Shown here: in pieces, positions 36,156 through 45,408 of the stretch | Layout: each line of letters opens with the position of its first letter | How positions within the stretch are numbered: the first letter of the stretch is position 1 | Origin: Sulfitobacter sp. OXR-159 | GTDB lineage: Bacteria > Pseudomonadota > Alphaproteobacteria > Rhodobacterales > Rhodobacteraceae | Direction: 5' to 3' | Assembly (NCBI RefSeq): GCF_034377145.1 | Contig: NZ_CP139707.1 | Location: 753,001-817,000, forward strand | DNA length: 64,000 bases | Notes under the pieces: generated by a model | The model's database searches: none | What the model saw: only the letters and a program-made list of their open reading frames with translations | What the model was told of the DNA's origin: nothing | Program-made: the position numbers and the translations under genes

Positions 36156-36374
36156 TTAGCGAACAAAGTGGTTCTGTGCGACGAGGTCAATGTCACCCCG
36201 GATCAAGCCGATGTCCTGCAATTCAAGGTCGGTCAGGTCCGACAGCGCCTTGCGGGTCGCGCGGCTGTCTTGCCAATCTTCGACCGCCGCGAAGAACGCG
36301 CCGAAAAAACCAAAAATACGTGTGACGGCCGAGGTGGAGCCGTAAGCGGTGCGGGTGGTGTCGAAAGCTGCCAT
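36156..36374 (-). CDS. DUF1127 small protein (CcaF1/YjiS-like)
   Basis: A 72-residue protein with the DUF1127 motif at its C-terminal half: RKALSDLTDLELQDIGLIRGDI. The N-terminus MAAFDTTRTAYGST leads to an amphipathic FGFFGAFFAAVEDWQD segment. In Rhodobacter sphaeroides a 71-residue DUF1127 protein, CcaF1, binds RNA and its transcript carries CcsR small RNAs; in Agrobacterium related proteins affect phosphate and carbon metabolism. No CCUCCUCCC-type repeat follows the gene here. AAAGGAC sets the start at 36374; longer in-frame readings begin in non-conserved sequence. The strong terminator beyond the stop serves this gene. Confidence 0.85.
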   Translation of the reverse strand: MAAFDTTRTAYGSTSAVTRIFGFFGAFFAAVEDWQDSRATRKALSDLTDLELQDIGLIRGDIDLVAQNHFVR

Positions 36375-36727
36375 GGGGCCGTCCTTTGTTTGATCGTCGG
36401 TTGTGTCTGCAGGGGGGGAGGAAAGCGCGACCTGCAAAACGTGATTTTCGGCAATTATGCCTGAAAAGCGCCCCGCGCAATCCCTCAAAAACGACAGCGT
36501 GCCTTGCGTTTTGTGCATAGGTCGAAATGACGGCTAACCCACTATCTTTACGGGAAAATTTCCGGCTTCCTGATGTCGGTTTTGCAGCATGGAGAGGCGC
36601 AATCCGACACCGCGGTTCAAAAGCGACAGGATGCATGTCGTAAAGCGCCCGCCGCGCATCAGGGCTTTGCGATGTTCGCGTTTCGTGCTAGTGCACCAAA
36701 AAAGCAACAATTTTATCGAGGGCAGAG
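36375..36727. other. 353-nt divergent intergenic region (DUF1127 / ruvC)
   Basis: No gene is convincing here. A short hairpin is seen at 36445-36467 (TTTTC-GGCA against TGCC-GAAAA with one bulge), about 70 nt upstream of the DUF1127 start. A sequence GTTC-N7-GTGC at 36674-36688 differs by one base from the alphaproteobacterial LexA box GTTC-N7-GTTC. Promoters of both flanking genes must lie in this space, but no clear -35/-10 pair was assigned. Confidence 0.5.
36674..36688 (+). promoter_or_regulatory. possible LexA-like box upstream of ruvC (one mismatch)
   Basis: GTTC-GCGTTTC-GTGC differs by a single base from the GTTC-N7-GTTC SOS box of alphaproteobacteria. It lies 40 nt before the ruvCAB start, a sensible place for SOS control. 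One mismatch in eight bases makes a chance match quite possible. Confidence 0.22.
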
Positions 36728-37234
36728 ATGATACGGGTGATCGGCATAGATCCGGGGCTGCGCAATCTGGGCTGGGGCGTGATCGACGTGTCGGGCAGCC
36801 GAATCGCCCATGTGGCCAATGGCATCTGTCATTCCGAAGGCGACGACCTTGGCGCGCGGCTTTTGTCTTTGCACGGGCAGCTGACGCGCGTGCTGACCAT
36901 GTGGCAGCCACAGGCGGCGGCGGTTGAACAGACTTTCGTGAACAAAGACGGGGCCGGGACCCTGAAGCTGGGTCAGGCGCGGGGCATCGCGATGCTGGTG
37001 CCCGCGCAGTTTGGTTTGACGGTGGGCGAATATGCCCCCAACAAGGTCAAGAAAACGGTGGTCGGCGTGGGCCACGCGGATAAGGGACAGGTGGCGCATA
37101 TGGTGAAGATGCAGATGCCGGGGATCGAGATTGCAGGCCCGGATGCCGCCGATGCGCTGGCCATCGCGATCTGTCACGCGCATCACGGCGGGGCCAGCAC
37201 CCTCGCGCAAGCGGTGGCGAGGGCGAGCGCATGA
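36728..37234 (+). CDS. ruvC: Holliday junction resolvase RuvC
   Basis: A 168-residue endonuclease that cleaves Holliday junctions. Catalytic acids are D8 ([14 protein letters not shown]), Glu in [10 protein letters not shown], and the C-terminal pair in [14 protein letters not shown]. It is the first gene of a ruvC-ruvA-ruvB operon; its stop overlaps the ruvA start (ATGA). The 36.7 kb promoter region carries a one-mismatch LexA-like box. Confidence 0.96.
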   Translation: MIRVIGIDPGLRNLGWGVIDVSGSRIAHVANGICHSEGDDLGARLLSLHGQLTRVLTMWQPQAAAVEQTFVNKDGAGTLKLGQARGIAMLVPAQFGLTVGEYAPNKVKKTVVGVGHADKGQVAHMVKMQMPGIEIAGPDAADALAIAICHAHHGGASTLAQAVARASA

Positions 37235-37908
37235 TCGGCAAACTCTCGGGCCGCATTGACTACCGTGCCGCCGACCATGTGCTGATCGACGTGCGCGGTG
37301 TGGGGTACCTTGTCTATGTCTCTGACCGGACCATGGCCGCGCTGCCCGGTGTGGGCGAAGTCGTGGCGCTTTATACCGATCTGGTGGTGCGCGAAGACCT
37401 GATGCAACTCTTTGGCTTTCAAACGCTGGTGGAAAAGGAATGGCACCGGTTGCTGACCTCGGTTCAGGGGGTCGGGGCAAAGGCGTCGCTGGCAATCCTC
37501 GGAACGCTCGGCCCGGATGGCGTGAGCCGCGCAATCGCGCTTGGCGATTGGAACGCGGTAAAGGCCGCCAAGGGCATTGGCCCCAAAATCGCACAGCGCC
37601 TGGTGCTTGATCTCAAGGACAAGGCTCCCGGCGTGATGGCGATGACCGGCACCGTGGCCGACGCTCTGGGAGAGGCGCAGGCCGCCGCCGATGAGACCGT
37701 GATCGAAGCCGCCACCCCACGCCCCGCGCCAAAAGCCGCCGCGCCGAATGCTTCGGCTCAGTCCGAGGCGCTTTCGGCGCTTGGCAACCTTGGTTACGGT
37801 CCCGGTGACGCGGCGGGCGCTGTGGCGCAGGCGGCGGGCGAGATGCCAGAGGCGGACACGCCGACGCTGATCCGCGCGGCGCTCAAGCTGTTGGCGCCCA
37901 AGGGGTGA
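37231..37908 (+). CDS. ruvA: Holliday junction helicase subunit RuvA
   Basis: A 225-residue protein that binds the four-way junction and recruits RuvB. Domain I is an OB fold ([21 protein letters not shown]), domain II has two helix-hairpin-helix motifs ([16 protein letters not shown] and [18 protein letters not shown]), and domain III after a Pro/Ala-rich linker contacts RuvB ([19 protein letters not shown]). The linker here is somewhat long. It overlaps ruvC by 4 nt; ruvB follows after 46 nt. Confidence 0.96.
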   Translation: MIGKLSGRIDYRAADHVLIDVRGVGYLVYVSDRTMAALPGVGEVVALYTDLVVREDLMQLFGFQTLVEKEWHRLLTSVQGVGAKASLAILGTLGPDGVSRAIALGDWNAVKAAKGIGPKIAQRLVLDLKDKAPGVMAMTGTVADALGEAQAAADETVIEAATPRPAPKAAAPNASAQSEALSALGNLGYGPGDAAGAVAQAAGEMPEADTPTLIRAALKLLAPKG

Positions 37909-37954
37909 TACCCCCTCTGGCAGAACCCTCCGCCCTGCGCCATAACGAGGCCCT

Positions 37955-38974
37955 ATGACCGACATTGACCCCACCGTGCGGCCCGAGCCGATGCCCGAAG
38001 ACTTTGACCGCGCTTTGCGGCCACAGATGCTGGCGGAATTTGTCGGCCAAGCCGAGGCGCGGGCGAACCTTGCCGTCTTCATCCAATCCGCCCGCCAGCG
38101 TGGCGAGGCGATGGATCACACGTTGTTTCACGGGCCTCCGGGCTTAGGTAAAACCACACTGGCGCAGATCATGGCGCGGGAATTGGGCGTGGGCTTTCGC
38201 ATGACCTCTGGCCCGGTATTGGCCAAGGCGGGCGATCTGGCGGCGATCCTGACCAACCTCGAAGCGCGTGACGTGTTGTTTATCGACGAGATCCACCGGC
38301 TGAACCCCGCTGTGGAAGAGGTGCTTTACCCCGCGCTGGAAGATTTCGAGCTTGATCTGGTGATCGGCGAAGGCCCCGCCGCGCGGACCGTGCGGATTGA
38401 GTTGCAGCCCTTCACGCTGGTCGGGGCCACCACCCGCATGGGCCTGCTGACCACGCCTTTGCGCGACCGTTTCGGCATCCCGACCCGGCTGCAATTCTAC
38501 ACCGAAGACGAGCTTTACATCATCGTCGACCGCAATGCTCGCAAACTGGGTGCGCCCGCGGACGAAGGCGGTGCCCGCGAGATTGCGAAACGCGCCCGCG
38601 GCACGCCGCGCATCGCGGGCCGCCTGCTGCGCCGGGTGGTGGATTTCGCGGTGGTTGAGGGCGATGGCCGCGTGACCCGCGATTTGGCCGACATGGCCCT
38701 GACGCGGCTCGGGGTCGATCATCTGGGCCTTGATGGCGCGGACCGCCGTTACCTCAAACTGATCGCAGAGAATTATCAGGGCGGCCCGGTGGGGATCGAA
38801 ACCCTCTCCGCCGCGCTGTCGGAAAGCCGTGACGCACTGGAGGAGGTGATCGAGCCGTTCCTGTTGCAGCAAGGGCTGATCCAGCGTACCCCGCGCGGCA
38901 GAATGTTGGCGGCCAAGGCGTGGAGCCATCTCGGCATGGCCGCGCCCAAAGGGCAGAGCGACCTTTTTGACTGA
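37955..38974 (+). CDS. ruvB: Holliday junction helicase motor RuvB
   Basis: A 339-residue AAA+ ATPase that drives branch migration. Walker A is [12 protein letters not shown], Walker B is FIDEIHRL, sensor 1 lies in [20 protein letters not shown], and the C-terminal winged helix ends in [18 protein letters not shown]. The N-terminal [18 protein letters not shown] is typical. It closes the ruvCAB core; an unknown gene follows after 24 nt and links to ybgC. Confidence 0.97.
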   Translation: MTDIDPTVRPEPMPEDFDRALRPQMLAEFVGQAEARANLAVFIQSARQRGEAMDHTLFHGPPGLGKTTLAQIMARELGVGFRMTSGPVLAKAGDLAAILTNLEARDVLFIDEIHRLNPAVEEVLYPALEDFELDLVIGEGPAARTVRIELQPFTLVGATTRMGLLTTPLRDRFGIPTRLQFYTEDELYIIVDRNARKLGAPADEGGAREIAKRARGTPRIAGRLLRRVVDFAVVEGDGRVTRDLADMALTRLGVDHLGLDGADRRYLKLIAENYQGGPVGIETLSAALSESRDALEEVIEPFLLQQGLIQRTPRGRMLAAKAWSHLGMAAPKGQSDLFD

Positions 38975-38998
38975 CGCCCCGGAGCGAAGGTAAGACAG

Positions 38999-39622
38999 AT
39001 GACGATGACCGCAGAGCAGATCGAGACCCTTTTCACCCGCCGCGATGGGCAGTTCGCCTTTGCCCGCTGGGGCCGCCCCATTGCGCCGGTGGCCTTTGGG
39101 ATCGAAGAGGCGGCGCTGCCAGTGGTGAAAGGCGCGCTTGAGGCTGTTGCCAAGCTCGCCGGACACGACATGGTCGAGACCGATCCCGAACTGGGCAGCA
39201 ATCTGATGATGTTCTTCTTCGCCGATTGGGCAGAGCTTTTGGACGTGCCGGGGATGGACGGGCTGGTGCCCGATCTCGCAGGGCAGGTCGAACGCTTGCA
39301 GGCCGCTGGGGCCAATCAGTACCGTTTCTTCCGCTTTGAAGAAAACGGCGCGATCAAGGCGGCCTTTGTCTTCCTGCGCATGGACGACAGTTTGCGCGAG
39401 ATGTCGGCGCAAGTCTTGGCGCTGAGCCAAGCGGTGCAGGTCATCCTGCTCTGGTCCGAGGACGCCTTTGCCGAGCAGTCGCCGCTGGCGCTGGCCGATG
39501 AGGCGCTGGTGCTGCGCCCCGAAGTGGCCGACGTGATCCGCGCCGCCTATGATCCGGTGATGCCGCCCGCCGCCAATGACGCAAGCCATGCGCTGCGCCT
39601 CGCCGCGCGGGTGTCGGCATGA
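38999..39622 (+). CDS. conserved-type hypothetical protein between ruvB and ybgC
   Basis: A 207-residue soluble protein, acidic, with no signal peptide or membrane helix. Notable stretches are FARWGRPIAPVAFGIEEAAL, ETDPELGSNLMMFFFADWAEL and AGANQYRFFRFEENGAIKA. I do not recognise a characterised family. The start at 38999 follows GAAGG. The stop overlaps the ybgC start (ATGA), so its translation is coupled to a Tol-Pal gene, and it is 24 nt after ruvB. A role in the envelope or in DNA repair cannot be chosen from this. Confidence 0.85.
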   Translation: MTMTAEQIETLFTRRDGQFAFARWGRPIAPVAFGIEEAALPVVKGALEAVAKLAGHDMVETDPELGSNLMMFFFADWAELLDVPGMDGLVPDLAGQVERLQAAGANQYRFFRFEENGAIKAAFVFLRMDDSLREMSAQVLALSQAVQVILLWSEDAFAEQSPLALADEALVLRPEVADVIRAAYDPVMPPAANDASHALRLAARVSA

Positions 39623-40017
39623 GCCATAGCTTTCCGGTCCGCATTTTCTACGAAGACACCGACATGGCGGGCGTGGTCTACTACGCCAACTACCTGCGCT
39701 ATATCGAACGGGCTCGGTCGGATATCGTCGAACAGATTGGCCTTGATCAACGCGCCATGCGAGACGAAGGGCTGGTCTTTGTCGTAACGCGGGTAGAGGC
39801 GGATTATCTGGGTGCTGCACGCTTTGGCGACCGGTTGGAGGTGCAGACCACCCATCAGGCCGAAGGGCCGGTGCGTTGGGTGTTTGACCAAGACGTGCTA
39901 CGCGATGGCAAGGTCATCTTTCGCGCCAAAGTCACCGCCGTTTGCATGACCACGGCCGGGAAACCCACCCGTTTGCCAGCGAAACTCCGCCTGTCGGACG
40001 GCGATCCTGCGGCCTGA
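39619..40017 (+). CDS. ybgC: Tol-Pal-associated acyl-CoA thioesterase YbgC
   Basis: A 132-residue hotdog thioesterase of the 4-hydroxybenzoyl-CoA thioesterase type. The motif YEDTDMAGVVYYANYLRYIERAR (about residues 12-34) has the catalytic Asp. It usually precedes tolQ, as here, and hydrolyses short acyl-CoA or acts near acyl-carrier protein in phospholipid metabolism. It overlaps the upstream unknown gene by 4 nt; 117 nt separate it from tolQ. Confidence 0.93.
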   Translation: MSHSFPVRIFYEDTDMAGVVYYANYLRYIERARSDIVEQIGLDQRAMRDEGLVFVVTRVEADYLGAARFGDRLEVQTTHQAEGPVRWVFDQDVLRDGKVIFRAKVTAVCMTTAGKPTRLPAKLRLSDGDPAA

Positions 40018-40134
40018 TACCATAATTCTGGCAATCTCGGTTGCAGTCCGTTAGCTTTGCTCCAAATAGAGGCCGGAAAATAGGGCCCAGAGGCAGAATG
40101 CCCCAAAGGGGCGGCAGTAAAAGAGCATAGTTAA

Positions 40135-40830
40135 ATGGAAGCAGAGACGCTGGCATTGGCACAGGGGATTGATTTCTCCCTGTGGGGTCTGTTCGCGAAG
40201 GCGACAGTCACGGTCAAACTTGTAATGATCATGCTGATCGGGGCCTCTTTCTGGTCTTGGTCGATCATCGTTCAAAAGACCATCCAGTACCGCAAAGCCC
40301 GTGCTGAGGCCGCGCAGTTCGATCAGGCGTTCTGGTCGGGCGAGCCGCTCGACGGGCTCTTTGACACCATCGGCGCTGACCCGGATGGACCCTCAGAAAA
40401 AATCTTCGCCGCTGGCATGTCGGAATGGCGCCGCTCGCACCGCGAAGATGGCGCGTTGATCCCCGGCGCCACCGCACGGATTGACCGCTCCATGGATGTG
40501 GCGATCTCAAAAGAAGCTGAGCGTTTGCAAAAGGGGCTGCCGGTCTTGGCGACGGTGGGCTCAACTGCACCGTTTGTCGGCTTGTTCGGGACGGTCTTCG
40601 GCATTATGAACTCGTTCATTGAGATCGCCGCGCAACAAAACACCAACCTCGCCGTCGTCGCCCCCGGTATTGCCGAGGCACTGCTGGCGACCGGTATCGG
40701 CCTTCTGGCCGCGATCCCGGCGGTTGTGTTCTACAATAAACTGAGCGCCGACAGCGACCGCATCCTTGGCAATTACGAGGCCTTCTCGGACGAATTCGCC
40801 ACCATCCTCAGCCGCCAGTTGGACAGCTAA
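40135..40830 (+). CDS. tolQ: Tol-Pal inner-membrane protein TolQ
   Basis: A 231-residue inner-membrane proton-channel subunit, homologous to ExbB/MotA. There are three membrane helices: about 15-37 (ATVTVKLVMIMLIGASFWSW), about 138-160 (TVGSTAPFVGLFGTVFGIM), and about 175-200 (VAPGIAEALLATGIGLLAAIPAVVFYN). With TolR it uses proton flow to energise TolA and constrict the outer membrane at division. The tolQ start is 117 nt after ybgC and may have its own promoter. tolR follows after 3 nt. Confidence 0.96.
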   Translation: MEAETLALAQGIDFSLWGLFAKATVTVKLVMIMLIGASFWSWSIIVQKTIQYRKARAEAAQFDQAFWSGEPLDGLFDTIGADPDGPSEKIFAAGMSEWRRSHREDGALIPGATARIDRSMDVAISKEAERLQKGLPVLATVGSTAPFVGLFGTVFGIMNSFIEIAAQQNTNLAVVAPGIAEALLATGIGLLAAIPAVVFYNKLSADSDRILGNYEAFSDEFATILSRQLDS

Positions 40831-40833
40831 GCC

Positions 40834-41307
40834 ATGGGCGCAGGTGTCATGAAAAAACAAGGTGGCAAGGGGCGGCGTCGCGGACGCGCACAGCCGATGG
40901 CCGAGATCAACGTCACGCCTTTCGTCGATGTGATGCTGGTGCTCTTGATCATCTTCATGGTCGCGGCTCCGCTGCTGACTGTGGGCGTGCCGGTGGAATT
41001 GCCCAAGACCGCCGCCACGGCCCTGCCATCCGAGCAGGAAGAGCCGCTGACCGTTACGCTCACCGCCGAGGGGGCCGTGCAAATCCAAACCACCGACACG
41101 CCCCGCGACCAACTGATCACCAAACTGCGGGCGATCGCCTCTGAACGGGCCAGCGACCGGGTGTTTTTGCGCGCGGATGGCAAAGTGTCTTATGCGCAGG
41201 TCATGGAAGTCATGGGCGCGCTCAACGCAGGCGGCTTTTCCAACATCGGTCTGGTGACCGACATCGGTGGCCCGGCGTTGGACGGCAGCGACACGTCGGG
41301 TGGCTGA
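40834..41307 (+). CDS. tolR: Tol-Pal protein TolR
   Basis: A 157-residue ExbD/TolR protein. A basic N-terminus (KGRRRGRAQPMAEINVTPF) precedes one membrane helix (about 29-50, VDVMLVLLIIFMVAAPLL) holding the essential Asp in TPFVDVML, and a periplasmic domain. It couples to TolQ. Either ATG at 40834 or 40849 could start it; the first is used. tolA follows after 3 nt with a GTG start. Confidence 0.95.
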   Translation: MGAGVMKKQGGKGRRRGRAQPMAEINVTPFVDVMLVLLIIFMVAAPLLTVGVPVELPKTAATALPSEQEEPLTVTLTAEGAVQIQTTDTPRDQLITKLRAIASERASDRVFLRADGKVSYAQVMEVMGALNAGGFSNIGLVTDIGGPALDGSDTSGG

Positions 41308-41310
41308 GCG

Positions 41311-42489
41311 GTGCATACCGGGCATTACATATCAGGTGCCGGGCATCTGGGTCTTATCGGCTGGCTGTTGTTTGGAAGCATCTTCACCTCCGAGCCTGAG
41401 CCCGTTGAGATGACCGAGGTCTCGGTGATCTCGGCCGCCGAATATGACGCGCTGGTCGCGGCCCAGCAGCCGCCCGCGTCGGCCACCGAAGTGGCCCAGC
41501 CCGCGCCGCCGGAGGTAAGCGAAGAGACCCCCGAAGTGACGGCAGAGCCGGACACGCAGATCGAACAGCCAGAGCCGGTGCAGACCGAAACCCCGCCCGA
41601 AGACCTCCCCCCCGAGGTGACGGAACTGGAGTTGCCGCCGCAGACCCAAGTGGATGACACGCCGCCCGAGATGAACGAGCCGGTGGGCGATACCGCCGTG
41701 CTGGTGCCCGAAATCGCGCCCGAAGCCCGCCCGCGCGAAGCGCCGCGTGTGGCCCCAGAACCGGTAGAGCAGCCTGACCCCGAACTGCGCCCCGATCTGG
41801 ACGAGCAGCCCGCCGTAGCACCAGATGCCGAAGCCGAGGCGGAAACCGTCGTGGAAGAGCCGCAAGAGGCCCGCACGCCTGAGGACAGCACGACCGAGAT
41901 CGTCACCGAAGCCGACAAAGCGCCGGCGGCTTCTGCGCGTCCGCCGGGCCGCCGCCCGACACCGCCGCCGCCTGTCGAGGTGGCCGAGGCACCGGAAGAA
42001 CCCGCCGAGACGCCAGCGCCCGCCCCGACGCCCGAACCAACGCCCGAGCCTGAGCCAACCCCGGAGCCCGTTGAGGAACCCACGACCTCCAGCTCGACCG
42101 AAGATGCCATCGCGGATGCGCTGAGCGAAGTCTTGGGCCAGCCTGAGACAACCGCGCCTGTGCCAAGCGGCCCGCCGCTGTCATCGGGTGAGCGCGAGTC
42201 TCTGCGCGTCGCGGTATCGGCCTGCTGGAACATCGGCGCGCTGTCGACCGAAGCGGCGCGTACCACGGTCGTTGTCGGCATGCAGATGAACACCGACGGC
42301 ACGCCCGTGGCCAGTTCGATCCGCCTGCTGAGTTCCAGCGGTGGCAGCGACACCGCCGCACGTCAGGCCTTTGAAGCCGCGAAACGCGCGGTCATTCGTT
42401 GCGGCAGCAGCGGTTACAAACTGCCGCAGGAAAAATACAGCCAATGGCAAGACATCGAGATGACATTCGACCCAATGAGGAGCCGATAA
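41311..42489 (+). CDS. tolA: TolA (Pro/Glu-rich spacer variant), GTG start
   Basis: A 392-residue periplasm-spanning protein. A membrane helix near residues 8-28 ([16 protein letters not shown]) is followed by a long Glu/Pro-rich spacer (about 40-290, with [15 protein letters not shown] repeats) and a C-terminal TolA/TonB-like domain ([22 protein letters not shown]) with the Cys pair. The spacer is acidic and proline-rich, unlike the Ala/Lys-rich helical spacer of E. coli TolA. A GTG start at 41311 directly after tolR is the only sensible one. It links TolQR to TolB and Pal. Confidence 0.92.
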   Translation: MHTGHYISGAGHLGLIGWLLFGSIFTSEPEPVEMTEVSVISAAEYDALVAAQQPPASATEVAQPAPPEVSEETPEVTAEPDTQIEQPEPVQTETPPEDLPPEVTELELPPQTQVDDTPPEMNEPVGDTAVLVPEIAPEARPREAPRVAPEPVEQPDPELRPDLDEQPAVAPDAEAEAETVVEEPQEARTPEDSTTEIVTEADKAPAASARPPGRRPTPPPPVEVAEAPEEPAETPAPAPTPEPTPEPEPTPEPVEEPTTSSSTEDAIADALSEVLGQPETTAPVPSGPPLSSGERESLRVAVSACWNIGALSTEAARTTVVVGMQMNTDGTPVASSIRLLSSSGGSDTAARQAFEAAKRAVIRCGSSGYKLPQEKYSQWQDIEMTFDPMRSR

Positions 42490-42490
42490 C

Positions 42491-43837
42491 ATGCTGACTA
42501 GACTTCTGGGACTACTGGCGCTCTGCGCCACGGCGGCCACGTTCACCCTGGCCCCCAATGCGTCGCAGGCCCAACCGCTGCGCATCGTGATCGACGACCC
42601 GACGATTGAGCCTTTGCCCTTTGCCGTGCCCAGCTTTCAGCCTGAAAGCGGTGAGGCCGGGCAACTGGCCGTCGATCTGGCGCGCGTCGTCTCAGAAGAC
42701 CTGACCGGCACGGGCCTTTTCCGCGAAATCCCGGCCAGCGCCTATATCTCGACCGTCAGCGACTTTAACGCGCCGGTGGAATATGCCGACTGGAAAGCGA
42801 TCAACGCGCAGGCGCTGATCACCGGGGCGGTCAATGTCACCGGCAACAGCGTGAATGTGAAGTTCCGCGTCTACGATGTCTTCTCGGGCGAGGAATTGCT
42901 CGACAGCAACGGGCAGGGCGGTCTGCAATTCAGCGGCACCGTCGATGGCTGGCGCCGCATGGCGCATAAGGTGGCCGATGCGGTTTACAGCCGGATCACC
43001 GGCGAGGGCGGCTATTTCGACAGCCGTGTTGTCTTTGTTTCCGAAACCGGGCCGAAGGACGACCGCCAGAAGCGTTTGGCGGTAATGGACTACGACGGGG
43101 CCAACCTGAAGTACCTGACCGATTCAGGCTCCATCGTGCTTGCCCCGCGATTCTCTCCCAGCGGTGACCGGGTGCTCTACACCAGCTATGAAAGCGGTTT
43201 TCCGCGCATCTATGTGCTGGACATCGGCACCGTCCAACGCCGCGCGCTGCAAAGCGCCGAAGGCTCCATGGCCTTTGCGCCACGCTTCTCGCCCAGTGGT
43301 CAAACGGTTGTCTATTCGCTGAGCCAAGGCGGCAATACCGACATCTTTTCGATGGATATCAACAGCGGCCAGTCAGTGCGGCTGACCAATACCCCCGCCA
43401 TTGAGACCGCGCCCAGCTTCTCTCCCGATGGCAGCAGGATCGTCTTTGAGAGCGACCGTTCCGGCAGTCCGCAGCTTTACGTCATGCCCGCCACAGGCGG
43501 AGAGGCGACGCGAATTTCCTTTGGCGAAGGGCGTTATGGCACGCCCGTTTGGTCGCCGCGCGGGGATTTGGTGGCTTTCACCAAGCAGAACAAGGGCCGT
43601 TTCCACATCGGCGTGATGCGTCTTGATGGCTCCGAAGAGCGCCTGCTGACCGCGTCCTTCCTTGATGAAGGTCCGACTTGGGCGCCCAATGGCCGGGTGA
43701 TCATGTTCGCCCGCGAAACCCAAGGGGCGGGCGGGTCGTCCTCGCTCTATTCGGTCGATATTTCGGGGCGCAACCTCAAGCCGGTGCGCACGCCCGAAGG
43801 CGGCTCTGACCCCTCTTGGTCACCGCTGCAGCAGTAA
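42491..43837 (+). CDS. tolB: periplasmic beta-propeller protein TolB
   Basis: A 448-residue periplasmic protein. A signal peptide (residues 1-28, ending ASQAQ) is followed by an N-terminal domain ([18 protein letters not shown]) and a six-bladed WD40-like propeller with repeats such as [40 protein letters not shown] and [20 protein letters not shown]. It binds Pal and TolA. It starts 1 nt after the tolA stop and is followed by pal after 100 nt. Confidence 0.96.
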   Translation: MLTRLLGLLALCATAATFTLAPNASQAQPLRIVIDDPTIEPLPFAVPSFQPESGEAGQLAVDLARVVSEDLTGTGLFREIPASAYISTVSDFNAPVEYADWKAINAQALITGAVNVTGNSVNVKFRVYDVFSGEELLDSNGQGGLQFSGTVDGWRRMAHKVADAVYSRITGEGGYFDSRVVFVSETGPKDDRQKRLAVMDYDGANLKYLTDSGSIVLAPRFSPSGDRVLYTSYESGFPRIYVLDIGTVQRRALQSAEGSMAFAPRFSPSGQTVVYSLSQGGNTDIFSMDINSGQSVRLTNTPAIETAPSFSPDGSRIVFESDRSGSPQLYVMPATGGEATRISFGEGRYGTPVWSPRGDLVAFTKQNKGRFHIGVMRLDGSEERLLTASFLDEGPTWAPNGRVIMFARETQGAGGSSSLYSVDISGRNLKPVRTPEGGSDPSWSPLQQ

Positions 43838-43937
43838 CGTTTTCCAGACCTCCCATACGGGCGCGGGCAATTCCAATGATCTCGCGCCTGTGTTAACACC
43901 AGCAACAACAACGCCACCACAGAGAAGGCAGACCCCC

Positions 43938-44468
43938 ATGAAACGCATTTTGACCAGCACGCTTTTGATTTCCGCATTGGCCGTGTCGGCCTGTACAAAC
44001 CCCGACCGTTTTGGTGCCGATGGCATGGGCGGCGCCGGGGCCAATGCAGGCGCAGGGGTCAACGCCGGCGTGGTGCCGGGCAGCGCGAACGACCCCACCT
44101 CCACCGCCTATTTCCAGCAGGCTGTCGGCGACCGGGTGCTGTTCCTCGTGGACCAATCCACGCTGACCGACCAAGGCCGTGCCACGCTCGACGGGCAGGT
44201 GGCTTGGCTGCAGACCAATACGGATTATCAAGCCGTGATCGAAGGTCACGCGGATGAGCAGGGCACCCGTGAATACAACATCGCGCTTGGCGGTCGTCGT
44301 GCCAATGCCGTGCGCGAGTATATGATTTCCCGCGGTGTTGCGGCATCGCGCCTCAAGACCATCAGCTATGGCAAAGAGCGCCCGATCGAGATCTGCTCGG
44401 AAGAGGCCTGCTATGCCAAAAACCGCCGTGCCGTGACCGTTCTGGCCGGTGGCGCACTGACCAGCTAA
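43938..44468 (+). CDS. pal: peptidoglycan-associated lipoprotein Pal
   Basis: A 176-residue outer-membrane lipoprotein. The lipobox is LAVSAC with Cys19, followed by a Gly/Ala-rich linker (GADGMGGAGANAGAG) and an OmpA-like domain (about 60-170) with VIEGHADEQGTREYNIALGG and ISYGKERP, which binds peptidoglycan. The MKRIL start at 43938 is chosen over an upstream in-frame start because it begins the signal peptide. The promoter may be in the 100-nt gap after tolB. Confidence 0.95.
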   Translation: MKRILTSTLLISALAVSACTNPDRFGADGMGGAGANAGAGVNAGVVPGSANDPTSTAYFQQAVGDRVLFLVDQSTLTDQGRATLDGQVAWLQTNTDYQAVIEGHADEQGTREYNIALGGRRANAVREYMISRGVAASRLKTISYGKERPIEICSEEACYAKNRRAVTVLAGGALTS

Positions 44469-44511
44469 TTGCGGCGCCAGCCCAAGCAATGACCAATCCA
44501 AGGAGGCCGAT

Positions 44512-45402
44512 GTGCTGAAGCGATATATCTTCGTGGCGGTGATGGGGCTGATGACCGCCCCCGCCGCGCTTATGGCGCAGGACAACGATCAGACGCTGGC
44601 GGACATCCGCCAGCAGTTGACCGTGCTCAGTGTCGAGGTGCAAAAGCTGCGCCGCGAACTTTCGACCACGGGCGGCGGCTCGGTTGAGACCGGCGGCAGC
44701 TCTGTGCTTGAGCGTGTCGGCACCATGGAAAGCGAATTGCAACGCCTCACCTCCAAGACCGAGGAGATGGAGAACCGGATCAACCGGATCGTGGCCGATG
44801 GCACCAACCGGATCGGGGATCTGGAATACCGTTTGGTCGAGCTTGAAGGCGGCGATCTGGGCGCGCTCGGAGAGACCTCGACCCTCGGCGGAGGGGAGGC
44901 TCCAACCGTGGTCGCACCCGCCCCCGAAGCCGACCGCGAGGTGGTTGAGATGACCCCCGGCAGCGGTGGCGCAGCACCTTCAAACGGCATCATCACCCCC
45001 ATCAACGAGGCAGAGCTGGCGGTCAGCGAAAAGACCGATTTCGAGCGGGCGCAGGGGGCGCTCGCAAACGGTGACTTTCGCAGCGCCGCCGATCTCTTTG
45101 CGACCTTCAGTCAGACCTACCCCGGTGGTCCGCTAGCCGCCGAAGCCGAGATGCGCCGCGGCGAAGCGCTGACCGGTTTGGGCGACAACCGCGAAGCGGC
45201 TCGTGCCTATCTCGCGGCCTTCAGCACCGATCCCGAAGGGCCAGTGGCCCCCAAGTCGCTGTTTGAGTTGGGGCGCGCGCTTGGCGTGTTGGAGCAAACA
45301 CAAGAGGCCTGCGTGACCCTCGCGGAGGTTGCCGTGCGTTTCCCGGGCGCCCCGCAGGTGAGCCAAGCCGAAGCGCAGCGCCAGACGCTGGGTTGTTCCT
45401 AA
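44512..45402 (+). CDS. cpoB: Tol-Pal accessory protein CpoB (YbgF), GTG start
   Basis: A 296-residue periplasmic protein with a signal peptide (residues 1-23, ending LMAQ), an N-terminal coiled-coil trimer region (about 25-115, IRQQLTVLSVEVQKLRREL and RVGTMESELQRLTSKTEEM), a Pro/Glu-rich linker, and three TPR-like repeats (about 170-290, FERAQGALANGDFRSAADLF). It coordinates peptidoglycan synthesis with outer-membrane constriction. AAGGAGG lies 5 nt upstream of the GTG. tilS begins 6 nt after the stop. Confidence 0.93.
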   Translation: MLKRYIFVAVMGLMTAPAALMAQDNDQTLADIRQQLTVLSVEVQKLRRELSTTGGGSVETGGSSVLERVGTMESELQRLTSKTEEMENRINRIVADGTNRIGDLEYRLVELEGGDLGALGETSTLGGGEAPTVVAPAPEADREVVEMTPGSGGAAPSNGIITPINEAELAVSEKTDFERAQGALANGDFRSAADLFATFSQTYPGGPLAAEAEMRRGEALTGLGDNREAARAYLAAFSTDPEGPVAPKSLFELGRALGVLEQTQEACVTLAEVAVRFPGAPQVSQAEAQRQTLGCS

Positions 45403-45408
45403 CCGCTG

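Noticed and set aside
38144..39820. 558-codon minus-strand frame opposite ruvB and the next gene
   Set aside because: Covers two plus-strand genes that are well supported; no recognised domain.
41325..42353. Ser/Gly/Val-rich minus-strand frame opposite tolA
   Set aside because: It arises from the antisense of the Pro/Glu repeats; low complexity and no ribosome site.
43860..43888. GGCGCG/CGCGCC hairpin between tolB and pal as a terminator
   Set aside because: Only about 6 bp with a long loop and no U-run, inside an operon that is normally read through.
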